DNA of 62,821 nucleotides, taken from positions 1 through 62,821 of the forward strand of contig NZ_JASJDK010000048.1 of NCBI RefSeq assembly GCF_030065675.1, given 5' to 3'. Shown one piece after another: positions 18,838 through 28,218 of this stretch. A program made the position numbers and the translations under genes. The stretch comes from Mastigocoleus sp. MO_188.B34 (GTDB lineage: Bacteria > Cyanobacteriota > Cyanobacteriia > Cyanobacteriales > Nostocaceae). The notes beneath the pieces are model-generated. The model had not been told where the DNA came from. It did not search any database and saw nothing but the letters and a program-made list of their open reading frames with translations. Every line of letters starts with the position of its first letter. Position 1 is the stretch's first letter.

Positions 18838-19473
18838 ATGAATTTACCCATACACCCAATTATGGAACAAAGTTTCGCGGTTATTGACCGTGAAATTGGC
18901 GGACATGAATTTGAACGAGATGAGTATGCTATTGTCCGCCGGGTTATTCACTCTACTGCTGATTTTGAATTCAAGGATTTAGTAAAGTTTTCTCCCAACG
19001 CAATCGCAAGTGGAATTTCTGCTCTACTTGAAGGGGTACCAATTGTGACTGATGTTGGGATGGTAAAACAAGGAATTGCAGGTTTACTGTCCCGTACTTT
19101 TAATAATCAATTAATTAGTGCAGTATCTCAAGTTGAGGAACCACTTCCAGGAAGAACTCGCACAGAAACCGGTTTATTAAAATGCTATCGAGAATTTCCC
19201 CATGCAATTTTTGTTATTGGTAATGCACCCACCGCTTTATTAGCACTTTGTCAGGAAGTAAGAAATGCTGATGTTAAACCAGCTTTAATTATTGGTGCTC
19301 CTGTTGGTTTTATTTCTGTAGTTGAATCCAAAACTGTGCTTGTACAAACATCGGTACATCAAATTTGCGTTGAAGGACGCAAGGGTGGTTCCTCCGTTGC
19401 AGCAGCAATTATCAATGCTTTAATTACACTTGCTTGGAAAGCAAAGTCAAATTCAAGTCAAATTCAAAACTGA
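18838..19473 (+). CDS. cbiC: Precorrin-8X methylmutase
   Basis: About 211 residues. This enzyme moves a methyl group from C-11 to C-12 of precorrin-8X to make hydrogenobyrinate (cobyrinate pathway, cobalamin synthesis) in the cytoplasm. Evidence: the N-terminus HPIMEQSFAVIDREIGGHEF with the family's S-F-x-x-I-D-x-E; GVPIVTDVGMVKQGI; the conserved FVIGNAPTALLAL; and PALIIGAPVGFISVVESK near the C-terminus. ATG 18838 is preferred to an upstream TTG three codons earlier. No other cobalamin genes are adjacent. In aerobic-pathway organisms the same enzyme is called CobH. Confidence 0.9.
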   Translation: MNLPIHPIMEQSFAVIDREIGGHEFERDEYAIVRRVIHSTADFEFKDLVKFSPNAIASGISALLEGVPIVTDVGMVKQGIAGLLSRTFNNQLISAVSQVEEPLPGRTRTETGLLKCYREFPHAIFVIGNAPTALLALCQEVRNADVKPALIIGAPVGFISVVESKTVLVQTSVHQICVEGRKGGSSVAAAIINALITLAWKAKSNSSQIQN

Positions 19474-19629
19474 GAGCAGAATAATAAATGAATGTATCAA
19501 ACAATTGACAAAAACGAAATAAGAATAGTGTTTTTGCGAGGTGCGATAGATCCTTCAAGTTCATCCTGTATTTAGAAAATCGATCTACATTCATTCACTC
19601 TCGAATAAAATGAAACTTGTTTTTATCTA

Positions 19630-19648
19630 AGTGTATTCACAATACACT
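19630..19648. repeat. Perfect short inverted repeat
   Basis: AGTGTATT and AATACACT (8-base arms) enclose CAC. No T-run follows. It could be an operator or a small RNA hairpin. Confidence 0.5.
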
Positions 19649-19747
19649 ATGTCACCAATAAAACTGTGTACGCAAACATTATTTTGTTTCCCTCAGCGAA
19701 AAATATTTGTTTATTCAGTAATATTGCGCCTTAGTCGGTGTATTTTG

Positions 19748-19789
19748 AAAAACTTTATCCAGTATTTTTCGCTACTAGATAAAGTTTTT
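19748..19789. repeat. 12-bp inverted repeat with T-tract (terminator-like)
   Basis: AAAAACTTTATC and GATAAAGTTTTT are perfect 12-base arms. Four further pairs inside (AGTA/TACT) extend the stem after one mismatch, leaving a small loop. The trailing TTTTT makes it a candidate bidirectional terminator, although it lies about 275 bases after cbiC. Confidence 0.45.
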
Positions 19790-20152
19790 GGGCACCCTTG
19801 CGAATGTCTTGAAATCTTGACATTCTAATACTTTTTAACACGTACGATGTTAACTTACAGGTACTAGGGTGTTATTTACCATATATACAACACGAACTAT
19901 AGCCACACTTAAAAATTAAAGGGTGGCTTTTCTTATCTAACGAATTAACAATCGGTTAAGAATTACTCCATTTTAGTCTTCGATTGTCAATATTGCATTC
20001 GATCTTGAGGAACACTTTTGACCGATTAGGCGTGTATTCATTGTTTTTACGCATATTTTTAGCGGACTATTAAGCGCTGGTGTTGTGCTCCCATATCAAA
20101 ATCAATGAATTATCTCTCCAAATACAAATGTTATTTCCAGTCAAAATCATCC

Positions 20153-20223
20153 TTAGGGTAGGTTGCACTTTGGATGTTAAAAGCTTGATTTAAAGCCTAT
20201 AGATTCAACTTTAACCTACCTTA
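20153..20223. repeat. Inverted repeat upstream of NB-ARC/WD40 gene
   Basis: TTAGGGTAGGTT and AACCTACCTTA (10 of 11 pairs) are separated by about 48 bases, in the leader about 130 bases before the start codon. Function unknown; the arms may be protein-binding half-sites. Confidence 0.35.
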
Positions 20224-20356
20224 CGCTCAATTTGCAGTTTTATCTCCTCACCCAAGCTTAAAAAAAACTCATAATACAGAAAATAATGTCCATGAAGTTG
20301 TATAAAAATTAGGACATATATAATTTATTCCCCAAAACCTTTTCTTAAATCTGCCA

Positions 20357-23300
20357 ATGGAACGGCAAAAGCGAAGACGCAAACGCGGCGTAATTCTGAC
20401 AGATGTTGGGTTACAAAAACTAACCAATGCAAAACACCAAGCTGAATGTTTAGAAAATGATGGTGCGAAATTTACTCTAGAAGAGCTTAGTTTTCGTACC
20501 CAGCTAGCACCTTTCACCATTTCTAAAGTACTAGCTGGTGAAGAAGCGGTAGACAAACAGACTTTGGAATATTTTTTTTACGCATTCAATTTACACTTAA
20601 CCCAAGATGATTATACAAAACCTGGAAATATAAAGCATACAAAAATAGAAAAAAAATTTCTAAATCAAGGCTTAAAGTCCCAAATTTCAGACCTGAAACC
20701 CGATCACCAATATCTCAGACAAAAGACAGATTGGGGTGAAGCAGTTGATGTTTCAATATTTTTTGGGCGTTTTGAAGAATTGACGCAGTTGGAGAAATGG
20801 ATAGTTAATAGCAATTGTCGCTTGGTTGCTTTATTGGGGATCGGGGGTGTTGGTAAAACTTCGGTATCGGTAAAGTTAGCACAACAATTAGAAGAAAAGT
20901 TTGAGTTTGTAGTTTGGCGTAGTTTGCGTAATTCACAAACCTTAGAAGAATTATTAAAGAGTCTTTTGCTATTTTGCGCTCAAGGTGAAGACGTTAACAT
21001 ATCGGAGAATATCGGCGAGTTGATTTCTCAATTTCTTAGCTATTTGCGATCGCGTCGCTATCTTATAATTCTCGATAATGTTGAATCAATTTTAGCAAGT
21101 GGGGATAATAGCGGATATTATCAAACTGGATATGAAAATTACGGACAATTTTGGCAACGAATAGCAGAAACACCTCACCAAAGTTGTTTGTTATTAACTA
21201 GTCGGGAAAAACCTCGGGAAGTCGCTGCATTGGAAGGGGAAACTTTACCCGTGCGATCGCTAAATTTAGAAGGACTAGGGGAAGATGCGGCTTTGGAATT
21301 GTTACAAACGAAAGGTTTTTCCTCCGACTACAAGGCTGAGTGGGAATATTTAATTAATCATTATGGCGGTAACCCTTTAGCTCTCAAAATTGTTGCAACT
21401 ACAATTCGGGAACTATTTGATGGCGATGTTCAAGAATTTTGCAGCCAAGGAACAATGGTTTTTGGTAGTATCTATGACTTATTAAGTCAGCAATTCCATC
21501 GCCTATCAGATTTGGAAAAAGATTTACTTTATTGGTTAGCAATTAACCGCGAACCCGTAACCCTGAAAAAATTACGTGCTGATTTTGTTTTACCGGTATC
21601 TCCAATGAAAATGTTAGAAGCATTGGAGTTTCTAAGTCGCCGTAGTTTAATTGAAAAAAGTAAAAATTCGTTACATAAAACCAAGAGTACAGGTAAGAGT
21701 ACGGGTACTTCGATAAAATTTACTTTGCAACCTGTAGTTATGGAATATGTCACCAGAAGGCTAATTCAAAAGGTGACGAAGGAAATAGAAGATAAAACTC
21801 ATAATTTAAATGTACCTGCTTTTGCTCCTAGCTTTGCGCACAAAACTTTTAATACTCACACTCTAATTCAAGCTACAGCTAAGGATTATATCCGCATTAC
21901 CCAAACCAAATTAATTCTTCAGCCCGTTATCGAACAACTGTTACTGAAACTCCACCACAAACAAGGAATTAAAACTACTCTTACCAATATCTTATATGAG
22001 TTACAGCAAATTAACTTTGAGAACATTGTTTCTTCCCCTAACCCAGTATTAGAACCTGGATATGCTGCAGGTAATATCCTTAACTTGTTATCTCACCTCC
22101 AAGCGGATTTGCGGGGGTATAATTTGTCCTATTTGAGTATTTGGCAAGCATATTTCCAAGAAACACCCCTGCAACAGGTTAATTTTAGTCATAGTGACCT
22201 ATCTAATTCCGTATTTGCTAAGACTTTTGGTGTTGCAATGTCTGCAGTATTTAGTCCAGATGGTAAAACATTAGTTACAGGTCATTCAGAGGGTTTAATT
22301 TTTCTGTGGAATCTTGCAACCAGCGAACTCCTGACGAATTACCAAGCACATAAAGGACCTGTATGGAGTCTTATTTACATAAATGATAGTACTTTTGTCA
22401 GTACATCCCACGATGGAACCATTAAATTTTGGGAGACCTCGACCGGACAATGTATAAAAACTTTGCAAGGTCACCAAGGTAGTGTTTACAATGCTGTACT
22501 TACAACTGATGGGAAAACTTTAATCAGTAGTGGTGCGGACTGTACTATCAGAATTTGGAATATTGTAACAAAAGAATGTACTAAAGTTTTACGAGGTCAT
22601 ACTAAGGGGATTTGGGGTATAGCTCTCATTCCAAATGTGTTTCTAGAAAAAGAAGTTTTAGAAGAAGAATTTTTAGAAGAAGACTCTACAGATCAAAAAT
22701 TTACTGATACAGGAACTACAGACACAGAGAATTTAATAACCATAAACTCTTCCATGGACGGAGCGATCGCCAGTGCTAGTGACGATGGAAATGTGAAATT
22801 ATGGGATTTAGTAACCGGGGAATGCATTCACACTTTCATCGAGCATCGAGAATGGGTGAAACGAGTAGTTATTAATTCTCAAGGTGTTTTAGCTAGTTGT
22901 AGTTTAGACCAAACTATTAGGTTGTGGGACATCCAAAGTAAATCTTGTATTGGTGTTTTGGATGGTTACGGACATGGAGTTATGAGTATCACCTTTGTTG
23001 GGGACAAACCTAATTTATTGGCTAGTTGTAGTGTCGATGGAAAAGTTCGCCTCTGGGATATTATGACCAAAAAATGTATTAAAATCTTCCAAGGTCATAA
23101 AAATTCTGTTGATAACATTGTCTCCAATGCCCAAGGAACTTTACTGTTAAGTTGCAGTCAGGATTTTTCTATCAAGTTGTGGGATATTGCAAATGGAGAA
23201 TGTATCAGAACCTTGAAAGCAAGACATAGTTGGGTTGGTTCTGTAGCTTACTTTTCCAAGTTTAATCCCTCAAAGTTTAATCCCTCAAAGTTTAATTCCT

Positions 23301-24340
23301 CAAGGCTTGATTCCTTAAAGCTTGATTCCTCTAAACCTACTAAATCTGACCAAACTGGGGAAAAACAAATAGGTTTAATTGCTAGTGGGAGCGAAGACTC
23401 CATCGTCAGGTTGTGGAATTTGCAGACATTAGATGCAAAATCTCTACGGGGACATACTGAATACATATTTGCTGTAGAATTCAGCCCCGATGGTAAAATT
23501 GTTGCCAGTGGTAGTGCAGACCTAACAATTAGGTTGTGGAATGTAGAAACAGGTGAATGCATCAAAGTCTTGCGAGGACACAAAAGTTTGGTTACAGGGC
23601 TTGCTTTTAGTCCAGTTCCTGCAAATTTCATTGGGTTGCAACCAAAATCTGGGTACCTTTTAGCAAGTAGTAGTTACGATCGCACTGTCCGTTTATGGGA
23701 TCCATTAACGGGAGAACTGTTACATACATTGCCAGAATATTATGCAATGTCTGTAGATTTTAGCCCAGACGGTAAAAGTATTGCAGTGGGAAGTTTTGAC
23801 GATACGGTGAGAATTTGGGATTTAGAAACTAAAGAATGTCGTCAAAGTTTTAAAGGGGATAGTATATTAACGTGGCGAGTAGCTTTTCATCCCCAAGGAA
23901 ATATATTAGCAACAGCAAATAGTGCAGATATGACTGTCAGACTGTGGGATATTACTACAGGTAAATGTATGAATATATTCTCAGGTCACACAAATTGGAT
24001 TTTAGGTCTTACTTTCAGCCCTGATGGTAATTTACTCGCAAGTTGCAGTAGCGATCGCACTATTAAACTTTGGGATGTGGTAAAAGGCGAATACATTGTT
24101 TCCATTGATGCTTGTGAAACATGGGTAATGTCAGTTGTTTTCAGTTCTGATGGAAAGACTTTAATTAGCAGTGATGGAGATTCAGCAATTAAAGTTTGGG
24201 ATGTAGAAACTTTTCAGTGCTTGCAAACCCTAAAGATTCCTCGTCTTTACGAAAACATGAATCTTTATAAAACTACAGGTTTAACAGAAGCACAAAAAAC
24301 TACCCTACAGGAATTAGGAAGTATTTCAGTTTATAGCTAA
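20357..24340 (+). CDS. HTH-NB-ARC-WD40 STAND protein
   Basis: 1327 residues. Residues 1-85 begin with a basic stretch (MERQKRRRKRG) and resemble a helix-turn-helix found at the front of many cyanobacterial NB-ARC/WD40 proteins. The NB-ARC ATPase has P-loop GIGGVGKTS (Lys167), Walker B YLIILDNVE and the GGNPLALKI motif. A helical linker follows, then about fifteen WD40 blades (from about 630 to 1300) forming two propellers. The blades are diverged, unlike those at 31.3-34.5 kb. Two blade loops carry low-complexity insertions: an acidic one (near 760-790) and one made of SKFNP-like repeats. Such proteins are ATP-switched sensors; the output here is unknown, possibly DNA binding through the N-terminal domain. 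Confidence 0.9.
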   Translation: MERQKRRRKRGVILTDVGLQKLTNAKHQAECLENDGAKFTLEELSFRTQLAPFTISKVLAGEEAVDKQTLEYFFYAFNLHLTQDDYTKPGNIKHTKIEKKFLNQGLKSQISDLKPDHQYLRQKTDWGEAVDVSIFFGRFEELTQLEKWIVNSNCRLVALLGIGGVGKTSVSVKLAQQLEEKFEFVVWRSLRNSQTLEELLKSLLLFCAQGEDVNISENIGELISQFLSYLRSRRYLIILDNVESILASGDNSGYYQTGYENYGQFWQRIAETPHQSCLLLTSREKPREVAALEGETLPVRSLNLEGLGEDAALELLQTKGFSSDYKAEWEYLINHYGGNPLALKIVATTIRELFDGDVQEFCSQGTMVFGSIYDLLSQQFHRLSDLEKDLLYWLAINREPVTLKKLRADFVLPVSPMKMLEALEFLSRRSLIEKSKNSLHKTKSTGKSTGTSIKFTLQPVVMEYVTRRLIQKVTKEIEDKTHNLNVPAFAPSFAHKTFNTHTLIQATAKDYIRITQTKLILQPVIEQLLLKLHHKQGIKTTLTNILYELQQINFENIVSSPNPVLEPGYAAGNILNLLSHLQADLRGYNLSYLSIWQAYFQETPLQQVNFSHSDLSNSVFAKTFGVAMSAVFSPDGKTLVTGHSEGLIFLWNLATSELLTNYQAHKGPVWSLIYINDSTFVSTSHDGTIKFWETSTGQCIKTLQGHQGSVYNAVLTTDGKTLISSGADCTIRIWNIVTKECTKVLRGHTKGIWGIALIPNVFLEKEVLEEEFLEEDSTDQKFTDTGTTDTENLITINSSMDGAIASASDDGNVKLWDLVTGECIHTFIEHREWVKRVVINSQGVLASCSLDQTIRLWDIQSKSCIGVLDGYGHGVMSITFVGDKPNLLASCSVDGKVRLWDIMTKKCIKIFQGHKNSVDNIVSNAQGTLLLSCSQDFSIKLWDIANGECIRTLKARHSWVGSVAYFSKFNPSKFNPSKFNSSRLDSLKLDSSKPTKSDQTGEKQIGLIASGSEDSIVRLWNLQTLDAKSLRGHTEYIFAVEFSPDGKIVASGSADLTIRLWNVETGECIKVLRGHKSLVTGLAFSPVPANFIGLQPKSGYLLASSSYDRTVRLWDPLTGELLHTLPEYYAMSVDFSPDGKSIAVGSFDDTVRIWDLETKECRQSFKGDSILTWRVAFHPQGNILATANSADMTVRLWDITTGKCMNIFSGHTNWILGLTFSPDGNLLASCSSDRTIKLWDVVKGEYIVSIDACETWVMSVVFSSDGKTLISSDGDSAIKVWDVETFQCLQTLKIPRLYENMNLYKTTGLTEAQKTTLQELGSISVYS
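23258..23332 (+). repeat. In-frame 15-bp minisatellite inside the WD40 gene
   Basis: Five tandem 15-base units of the type AAGTTTAATCCCTCA encode K-F-N-P-S-like pentapeptides. Because the unit is a multiple of three, the array lengthens one WD40 loop without breaking the frame. Confidence 0.8.
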
Positions 24341-24490
24341 CACAACGCCCTGATGGGCTACAGTTATCAGTTAACAGTTATCAGGTTTATTTGGTTCTGA
24401 ATATTATCAAGGGTTAATTAACAGTTTAGGGAACTAAACAAAATCATATAAGGCGTATTTTGTTAACTGTTAAGTTAGAACTATTTAGAA

Positions 24491-25342
24491 CTATGCTGCC
24501 AATAAGCCAAGTCTTTTGCGAAATATTGGATTATATTTTGCTTGTTCCCAGTTGAAAGCTTCTTTAATATTTTTAATTGTGATGTTTTTAGCAAGAGTAA
24601 AATCAGCTAGGGTAAGGTCAGCATCATTAAGATTAGTTAGAGTAAGGTTAGCATTTATAAGGTCAGCGCGGTTGAGAATAGCACCACTCAGATCGGCGTC
24701 CCAAAAGTCAGCACTGCTGAGGTCAGCACTCCACAGATCGGCACTACTTAGATCGGCACTACTTAAATCTGCACCACTGAGATTCGCATTACTTAGATCG
24801 GCACTACTTAGTATTGCACCACTAATATTAGCTCTTTTGAGAACAACATTTATCATATCTGCATTACTAAGGTCAGCCCCCCAGAGATCGGCACCAGTTA
24901 GATCAGCATTTATGAGGATAGCACCACTAAGTTTAGCACCACTGAGATTTACATTGCTTAGATTCGCACCACTCAAATTAGCATCACTAAGATCAACACC
25001 ACTGAGATTAGCGCCACTCAAATTGGTATTTTTCAGATTAGCGCCACTCAGGTCTAAACCACTGAGGTCTTTCCCATCAGAGATGTTTTCGAGAATATTA
25101 TTTTCTAAATGAGATACATTATCAATTTCTGCAGTTGGTTCTAAATCCACAACATATGTAACTGTTAATGCTGATTGTATGTTTTCTGATTCATCAACAG
25201 CATCATGCTCAGCCATAGTAAACGCTAAATCTTTTTGTTCGTTCTTGGAAGTCTCACTATCTACACAAATAACATCTTCAGCTGGGATACCTGATGGTGA
25301 AGTAACCTCATCTGATTTAAGCCATTGAGAAAGAGTATCCAC
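24491..25342 (-). CDS. Pentapeptide-repeat protein
   Basis: 283 residues. The first 85 are acidic and not repetitive. From about residue 92 to 260 there are over thirty A(D/N)LSx pentapeptides ([15 protein letters not shown] and similar), which fold into a right-handed quadrilateral beta-helix. The C-terminus [18 protein letters not shown] is a common cap in cyanobacterial members. No signal peptide is seen. Function is unknown; some relatives mimic DNA or act as scaffolds. It is convergent with the NB-ARC/WD40 gene (150-base gap) and not co-transcribed with it. Confidence 0.88.
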   Translation of the reverse strand: MDTLSQWLKSDEVTSPSGIPAEDVICVDSETSKNEQKDLAFTMAEHDAVDESENIQSALTVTYVVDLEPTAEIDNVSHLENNILENISDGKDLSGLDLSGANLKNTNLSGANLSGVDLSDANLSGANLSNVNLSGAKLSGAILINADLTGADLWGADLSNADMINVVLKRANISGAILSSADLSNANLSGADLSSADLSSADLWSADLSSADFWDADLSGAILNRADLINANLTLTNLNDADLTLADFTLAKNITIKNIKEAFNWEQAKYNPIFRKRLGLLAA

Positions 25343-25820
25343 GAATTTATCTACGTAATTTATTTACTTATTTTCTTATGAAAATCCAAACATACTTTGA
25401 GTTATGCCTGTGATTTCCATATTTCTTTAGACAGATTTTAACAAAAAGTGTTTCAATATACGAATAAATAAAATAATTATATGATATTAGCCAGTGCGAG
25501 GGAAAAAATAAAATAAAAAGCTAAGGAACGATAATTTAATAAGCTGTAATTCTGAAACTTGGAATGGTGCGCTACGCTTATGCTAACAGCACCCTAATTT
25601 TGCATTTTCCTAATTTGGCACTTTCTAACTTGCCATTTTCTAACTTGCCACTTTATTTAATAAAACAATATTTAACAAAACAATAAGAACAATAAGACGA
25701 ATTTTCTTCGATAGCAAAAATATACGAAGCTAAAAATACTCAATTCTGAATCTTCAAGCTATTCTTGCTACCCTATTAACTGCTAACTTAAATTCAGAAG
25801 ATCCAAGCAGAGAGAACGCT
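25343..25820. other. Divergent intergenic region
   Basis: 478 bases between the pentapeptide gene and ferredoxin. It contains short near-tandem phrases (TTGCCATTTTCTAACTTGCCA near 25630-25655) and AT-rich sequence. The promoter of the ferredoxin gene is expected here. AGAGAGAA just before ATG 25821 is a plausible ribosome site. Confidence 0.4.
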
Positions 25821-26054
25821 ATGTCACATACAATAGTTACTGATGTCTGTGAAGGCATCGCGGATTGCGTTGATGCATGTCCAGTAGCTTGTATTCATGA
25901 TGGTCCCGGTAAAAATATGAAGGGAACTGATTGGTACTGGATTGATTTCAACACCTGTATCGATTGTGGTATTTGTATCCAAGTTTGTCCGGTTGAAGGG
26001 GCTATTGTTCCTGAAGAAAGACCAGATTTACAAAAAACACCACTGCCATTATAA
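25821..26054 (+). CDS. Two-cluster (7Fe/8Fe-type) ferredoxin
   Basis: 77 residues, a small soluble electron carrier. Cysteines 10, 16, 20 and 24 make an irregular first cluster motif (C-x5-C-x3-CP). Cysteines 46, 49, 52 and 56 form a canonical C-x2-C-x2-C-x3-CP 4Fe-4S motif. The spacing of the first set suggests a 3Fe-4S or unusual 4Fe-4S centre. The insertion GKNMKGTDWYWIDFNTC between the halves is typical of the cyanobacterial bacterial-type ferredoxin. The electron partner cannot be told from the neighbours. A large dispersed hairpin lies just after the stop codon. Confidence 0.9.
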   Translation: MSHTIVTDVCEGIADCVDACPVACIHDGPGKNMKGTDWYWIDFNTCIDCGICIQVCPVEGAIVPEERPDLQKTPLPL

Positions 26055-26062
26055 ATTTTTTA

Positions 26063-26120
26063 TTGTAGAGACGCGCCAGAGCCTGCGGCGTCGGCGTTAG
26101 CCTCTGGCGCGTCTCTACAA
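26063..26120. repeat. Dispersed hairpin, long class
   Basis: Perfect 19-base arms (26063-26081 and 26102-26120, core GTAGAGACGCGCCAGAG) enclose the 20-base loop CCTGCGGCGTCGGCGTTAGC. It stands 8 bases after the ferredoxin stop and could end that transcript. Confidence 0.8.
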
Positions 26121-26168
26121 ATATTTGGGTTTGGGAATATTTAGGTTTGGGAATATTTGGTAAAAATC

Positions 26169-26651
26169 GTGATTCAACTGCTCGCTACACATTTACAAGA
26201 TATTTTTCAGCATGCTGAAAGTACTTATCCAGAGGAATGCTGTGGTATTTTGCTAGGTTCTTTGACTGAAACTCAAAAAACTGTGACGGAGATAATATTG
26301 ACTGAAAATGCTTGGAATCCAGATACAGCATTAGATTTTTCCGATGACAAGCTGAGTGATGATATCGATAAAAGTATTAGTTTTTCTAAAAGACGGCGAT
26401 ATGCGATCGCACCCGAGGTGATGTTAAAAGCACAAAAGTCAGCGCGTGACTCAGGAATAAATATCATTGGTATTTTTCATTCCCACCCCGATTACCCTGC
26501 GGAACCTTCAGAATTTGATCGCAATTGTGCTTGGCAAGAATATTCTTACATGATTGTTTCAGTGCAGGATGGTAAAGCTGCTGAAATTAATAGCTGGGTT
26601 TTGGATAGCAAAGATAAGTTTCAAGCAGAAGAAATTTGGGAAATGAAGTAA
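26169..26651 (+). CDS. M67-family JAMM metallopeptidase
   Basis: About 160 residues. A single JAB1/MPN+ (JAMM) zinc protease domain: the N-terminal EECCGILLG carries the catalytic Glu, and HSHPDYPAEPSEFD is the H-x-H-x7-S-x2-D zinc motif. Bacterial members remove residues from the C-terminus of ubiquitin-like sulfur carriers (for example Mec+ on CysO). The moeB-rhodanese gene 220 bases downstream fits a sulfur-carrier pathway, but no carrier protein gene is seen nearby. The start is uncertain: GTG 26169 is chosen; an in-frame TTG at 26157 is possible. Neither has a clear ribosome site. Confidence 0.88.
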   Translation: MIQLLATHLQDIFQHAESTYPEECCGILLGSLTETQKTVTEIILTENAWNPDTALDFSDDKLSDDIDKSISFSKRRRYAIAPEVMLKAQKSARDSGINIIGIFHSHPDYPAEPSEFDRNCAWQEYSYMIVSVQDGKAAEINSWVLDSKDKFQAEEIWEMK

Positions 26652-26757
26652 GGAGTCAGGAGTCAGAAATCGTAGAGACGCGACATGTCGCGTCTCTACA
26701 GAAGTCAGAAGTCAGAAGAATTAATCCCTTACTCATTACTCATTACTCATTACCCAT
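26650..26757. repeat. Composite repeat, left inverted copy
   Basis: Ordered modules: GGAGTCAGGAGTCAG; the perfect 28-base palindrome 26672-26699 (arm GTAGAGACGCGACA); GAAGTCAGAAG; AATTAATCCC; then a TTACTCA heptamer array. The same order recurs, reverse-complemented, at 28219-28345. Confidence 0.8.
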
Positions 26758-26872
26758 TACCAATTACCCATCACCAATTACCCATACAAAAAGTTAAGTT
26801 AAAAATCACAAATATCAAAAAGGTATCTTTTTTGGGTACGATAAAAATTCTGGGCTTCCTCATTCCACAGTT

Positions 26873-28045
26873 ATGCTTAATCCGAATTTGGATGATATCC
26901 AACTTACGAAAGACGATTACGAACGTTATTCCCGTCATTTAATTTTGCCGGAAGTCGGCTTAGATGGGCAAAAACGCTTAAAAGCAGCTAGTGTTTTATG
27001 TGTCGGTACTGGTGGACTAGGTTCGCCATTACTGTTATATCTTGCAGCTGCTGGTATCGGACGCATCGGTATTGTAGATTTCGATGTAGTTGATAGTTCT
27101 AACCTACAACGTCAAGTAATTCACGGAACTTCTTGGGTCGGTAAACCTAAGATTGAATCCGCTAAAAGTCGTATTCTAGAAATTAATCCTTTCTGTCAGG
27201 TTGATTTATACGAAACTCGCCTCAGTTCGGAAAATGCCCTTTCTATACTTGAATCTTATGATGTAGTTGTAGATGGGACTGATAATTTCCCGACACGATA
27301 TTTGGTTAATGATGCTTGTGTACTGTTAAACAAACCTAATGTTTACGGTTCTATTTTCCGTTTTGAAGGACAAGCAACGGTCTTTAATTACGAAGGTGGA
27401 CCAAATTACCGCGATCTTTATCCCGAACCACCACCACCAGGAATGGTTCCTTCTTGTGCGGAAGGTGGGGTTTTAGGGGTATTATGCTGCATGATTGGCG
27501 GTATCCAAGCAACGGAAACTATCAAAGTTATTATCGGACAAGGTAATACACTCAGTGGTAGATTATTGCTCTATAATGCCTTGGAAATGAAATTCCGGGA
27601 ATTAAAGCTTCGTCCAAACCCAGAACGTCCTGTAATTGAAAAACTGATAGACTACGAACAGTTTTGTGGTATTCCCCAAGCAAAAGCCGAGGAGGCGAAA
27701 AGGCAAATGGATATCCAAGAAATGTCTGTCAAAGACTTGAAAGAGTTACTAGATAGCGGGAAACAAGATTTTGTTCTGCTAGATGTTCGCAACCCCCATG
27801 AGTATGAAATTGCTCAAATTCCTGGCTCTGTACTCGTTCCCCTTCCAGATATAGAAAATGGTGCGGGTGTTGACAAGGTTAAGGAAATACTTAATGGTCA
27901 TCGTCTAATTGCTCATTGTAAGATGGGCGGACGTTCGGCTAAAGCTTTGGGTATTCTCAAAGAAAATGGAATTGAGGGTATTAATGTTAAGGGTGGTATT
28001 ACTGCTTGGAGTCGAGAAATCGATCCATCTGTTCCAGAATATTAA
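26873..28045 (+). CDS. moeB: MoeB/ThiF adenylyltransferase fused to rhodanese
   Basis: 390 residues. The E1-like domain adenylates the C-terminal glycine of a ubiquitin-like sulfur carrier (MoaD, ThiS or CysO type), and the rhodanese domain can supply persulfide sulfur. Evidence: YSRHLILPEVGLDGQKRL; nucleotide-binding GTGGLGSP (45-52) with DFDVVDSSNLQRQ; DGTDNFPTRYLVND. The C-terminal rhodanese has HCKMGGRS with active-site Cys349. The usual second zinc CxxC of E. coli MoeB is not obvious. With the upstream JAMM peptidase it suggests carrier maturation. The gene is bracketed by a composite inverted repeat (26650-26757 and 28219-28345). Confidence 0.92.
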   Translation: MLNPNLDDIQLTKDDYERYSRHLILPEVGLDGQKRLKAASVLCVGTGGLGSPLLLYLAAAGIGRIGIVDFDVVDSSNLQRQVIHGTSWVGKPKIESAKSRILEINPFCQVDLYETRLSSENALSILESYDVVVDGTDNFPTRYLVNDACVLLNKPNVYGSIFRFEGQATVFNYEGGPNYRDLYPEPPPPGMVPSCAEGGVLGVLCCMIGGIQATETIKVIIGQGNTLSGRLLLYNALEMKFRELKLRPNPERPVIEKLIDYEQFCGIPQAKAEEAKRQMDIQEMSVKDLKELLDSGKQDFVLLDVRNPHEYEIAQIPGSVLVPLPDIENGAGVDKVKEILNGHRLIAHCKMGGRSAKALGILKENGIEGINVKGGITAWSREIDPSVPEY

Positions 28046-28100
28046 TTGGAAAGTTGGGTGAAACAATTAATACCATTATTTGTGTTTTAATTTTTTGTCT

Positions 28101-28128
28101 TTAGGGACGCACATTGGTGCGTCCTTAA
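28101..28128. repeat. Dispersed hairpin after moeB
   Basis: TTAGGGACGCAC and GTGCGTCCTTAA with a 4-base loop (one G-T pair), 55 bases after the moeB stop. A short-class member of the GAGACG family; may work as a transcript end. Confidence 0.6.
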
Positions 28129-28218
28129 TCGTTTCATAAATCCATAATTTATAGCAGTACCGTAATAATACCAATTTCATATAATATTGCTACACTTCCG
28201 TTATGGAAAAAACAAATC

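Larger units (their letters stand above)
19474..20356. other. Intergenic region with several hairpins
   Basis: 883 bases before the NB-ARC/WD40 gene. It contains three inverted repeats, listed separately (19630-19648, 19748-19789, 20153-20223), and no convincing gene. A 65-codon ORF at 19631-19828 runs through two of these hairpins and is not credible. Confidence 0.5.

Noticed and set aside
19631-19828. 65-codon ORF after cbiC
   Set aside because: It runs through two perfect inverted repeats and has no ribosome site or recognisable motif.
24516-25112. 198-codon plus-strand ORF opposite the pentapeptide gene
   Set aside because: It is the mirror of the repeat in another frame (endless L-R-S-A words) and has no independent support.
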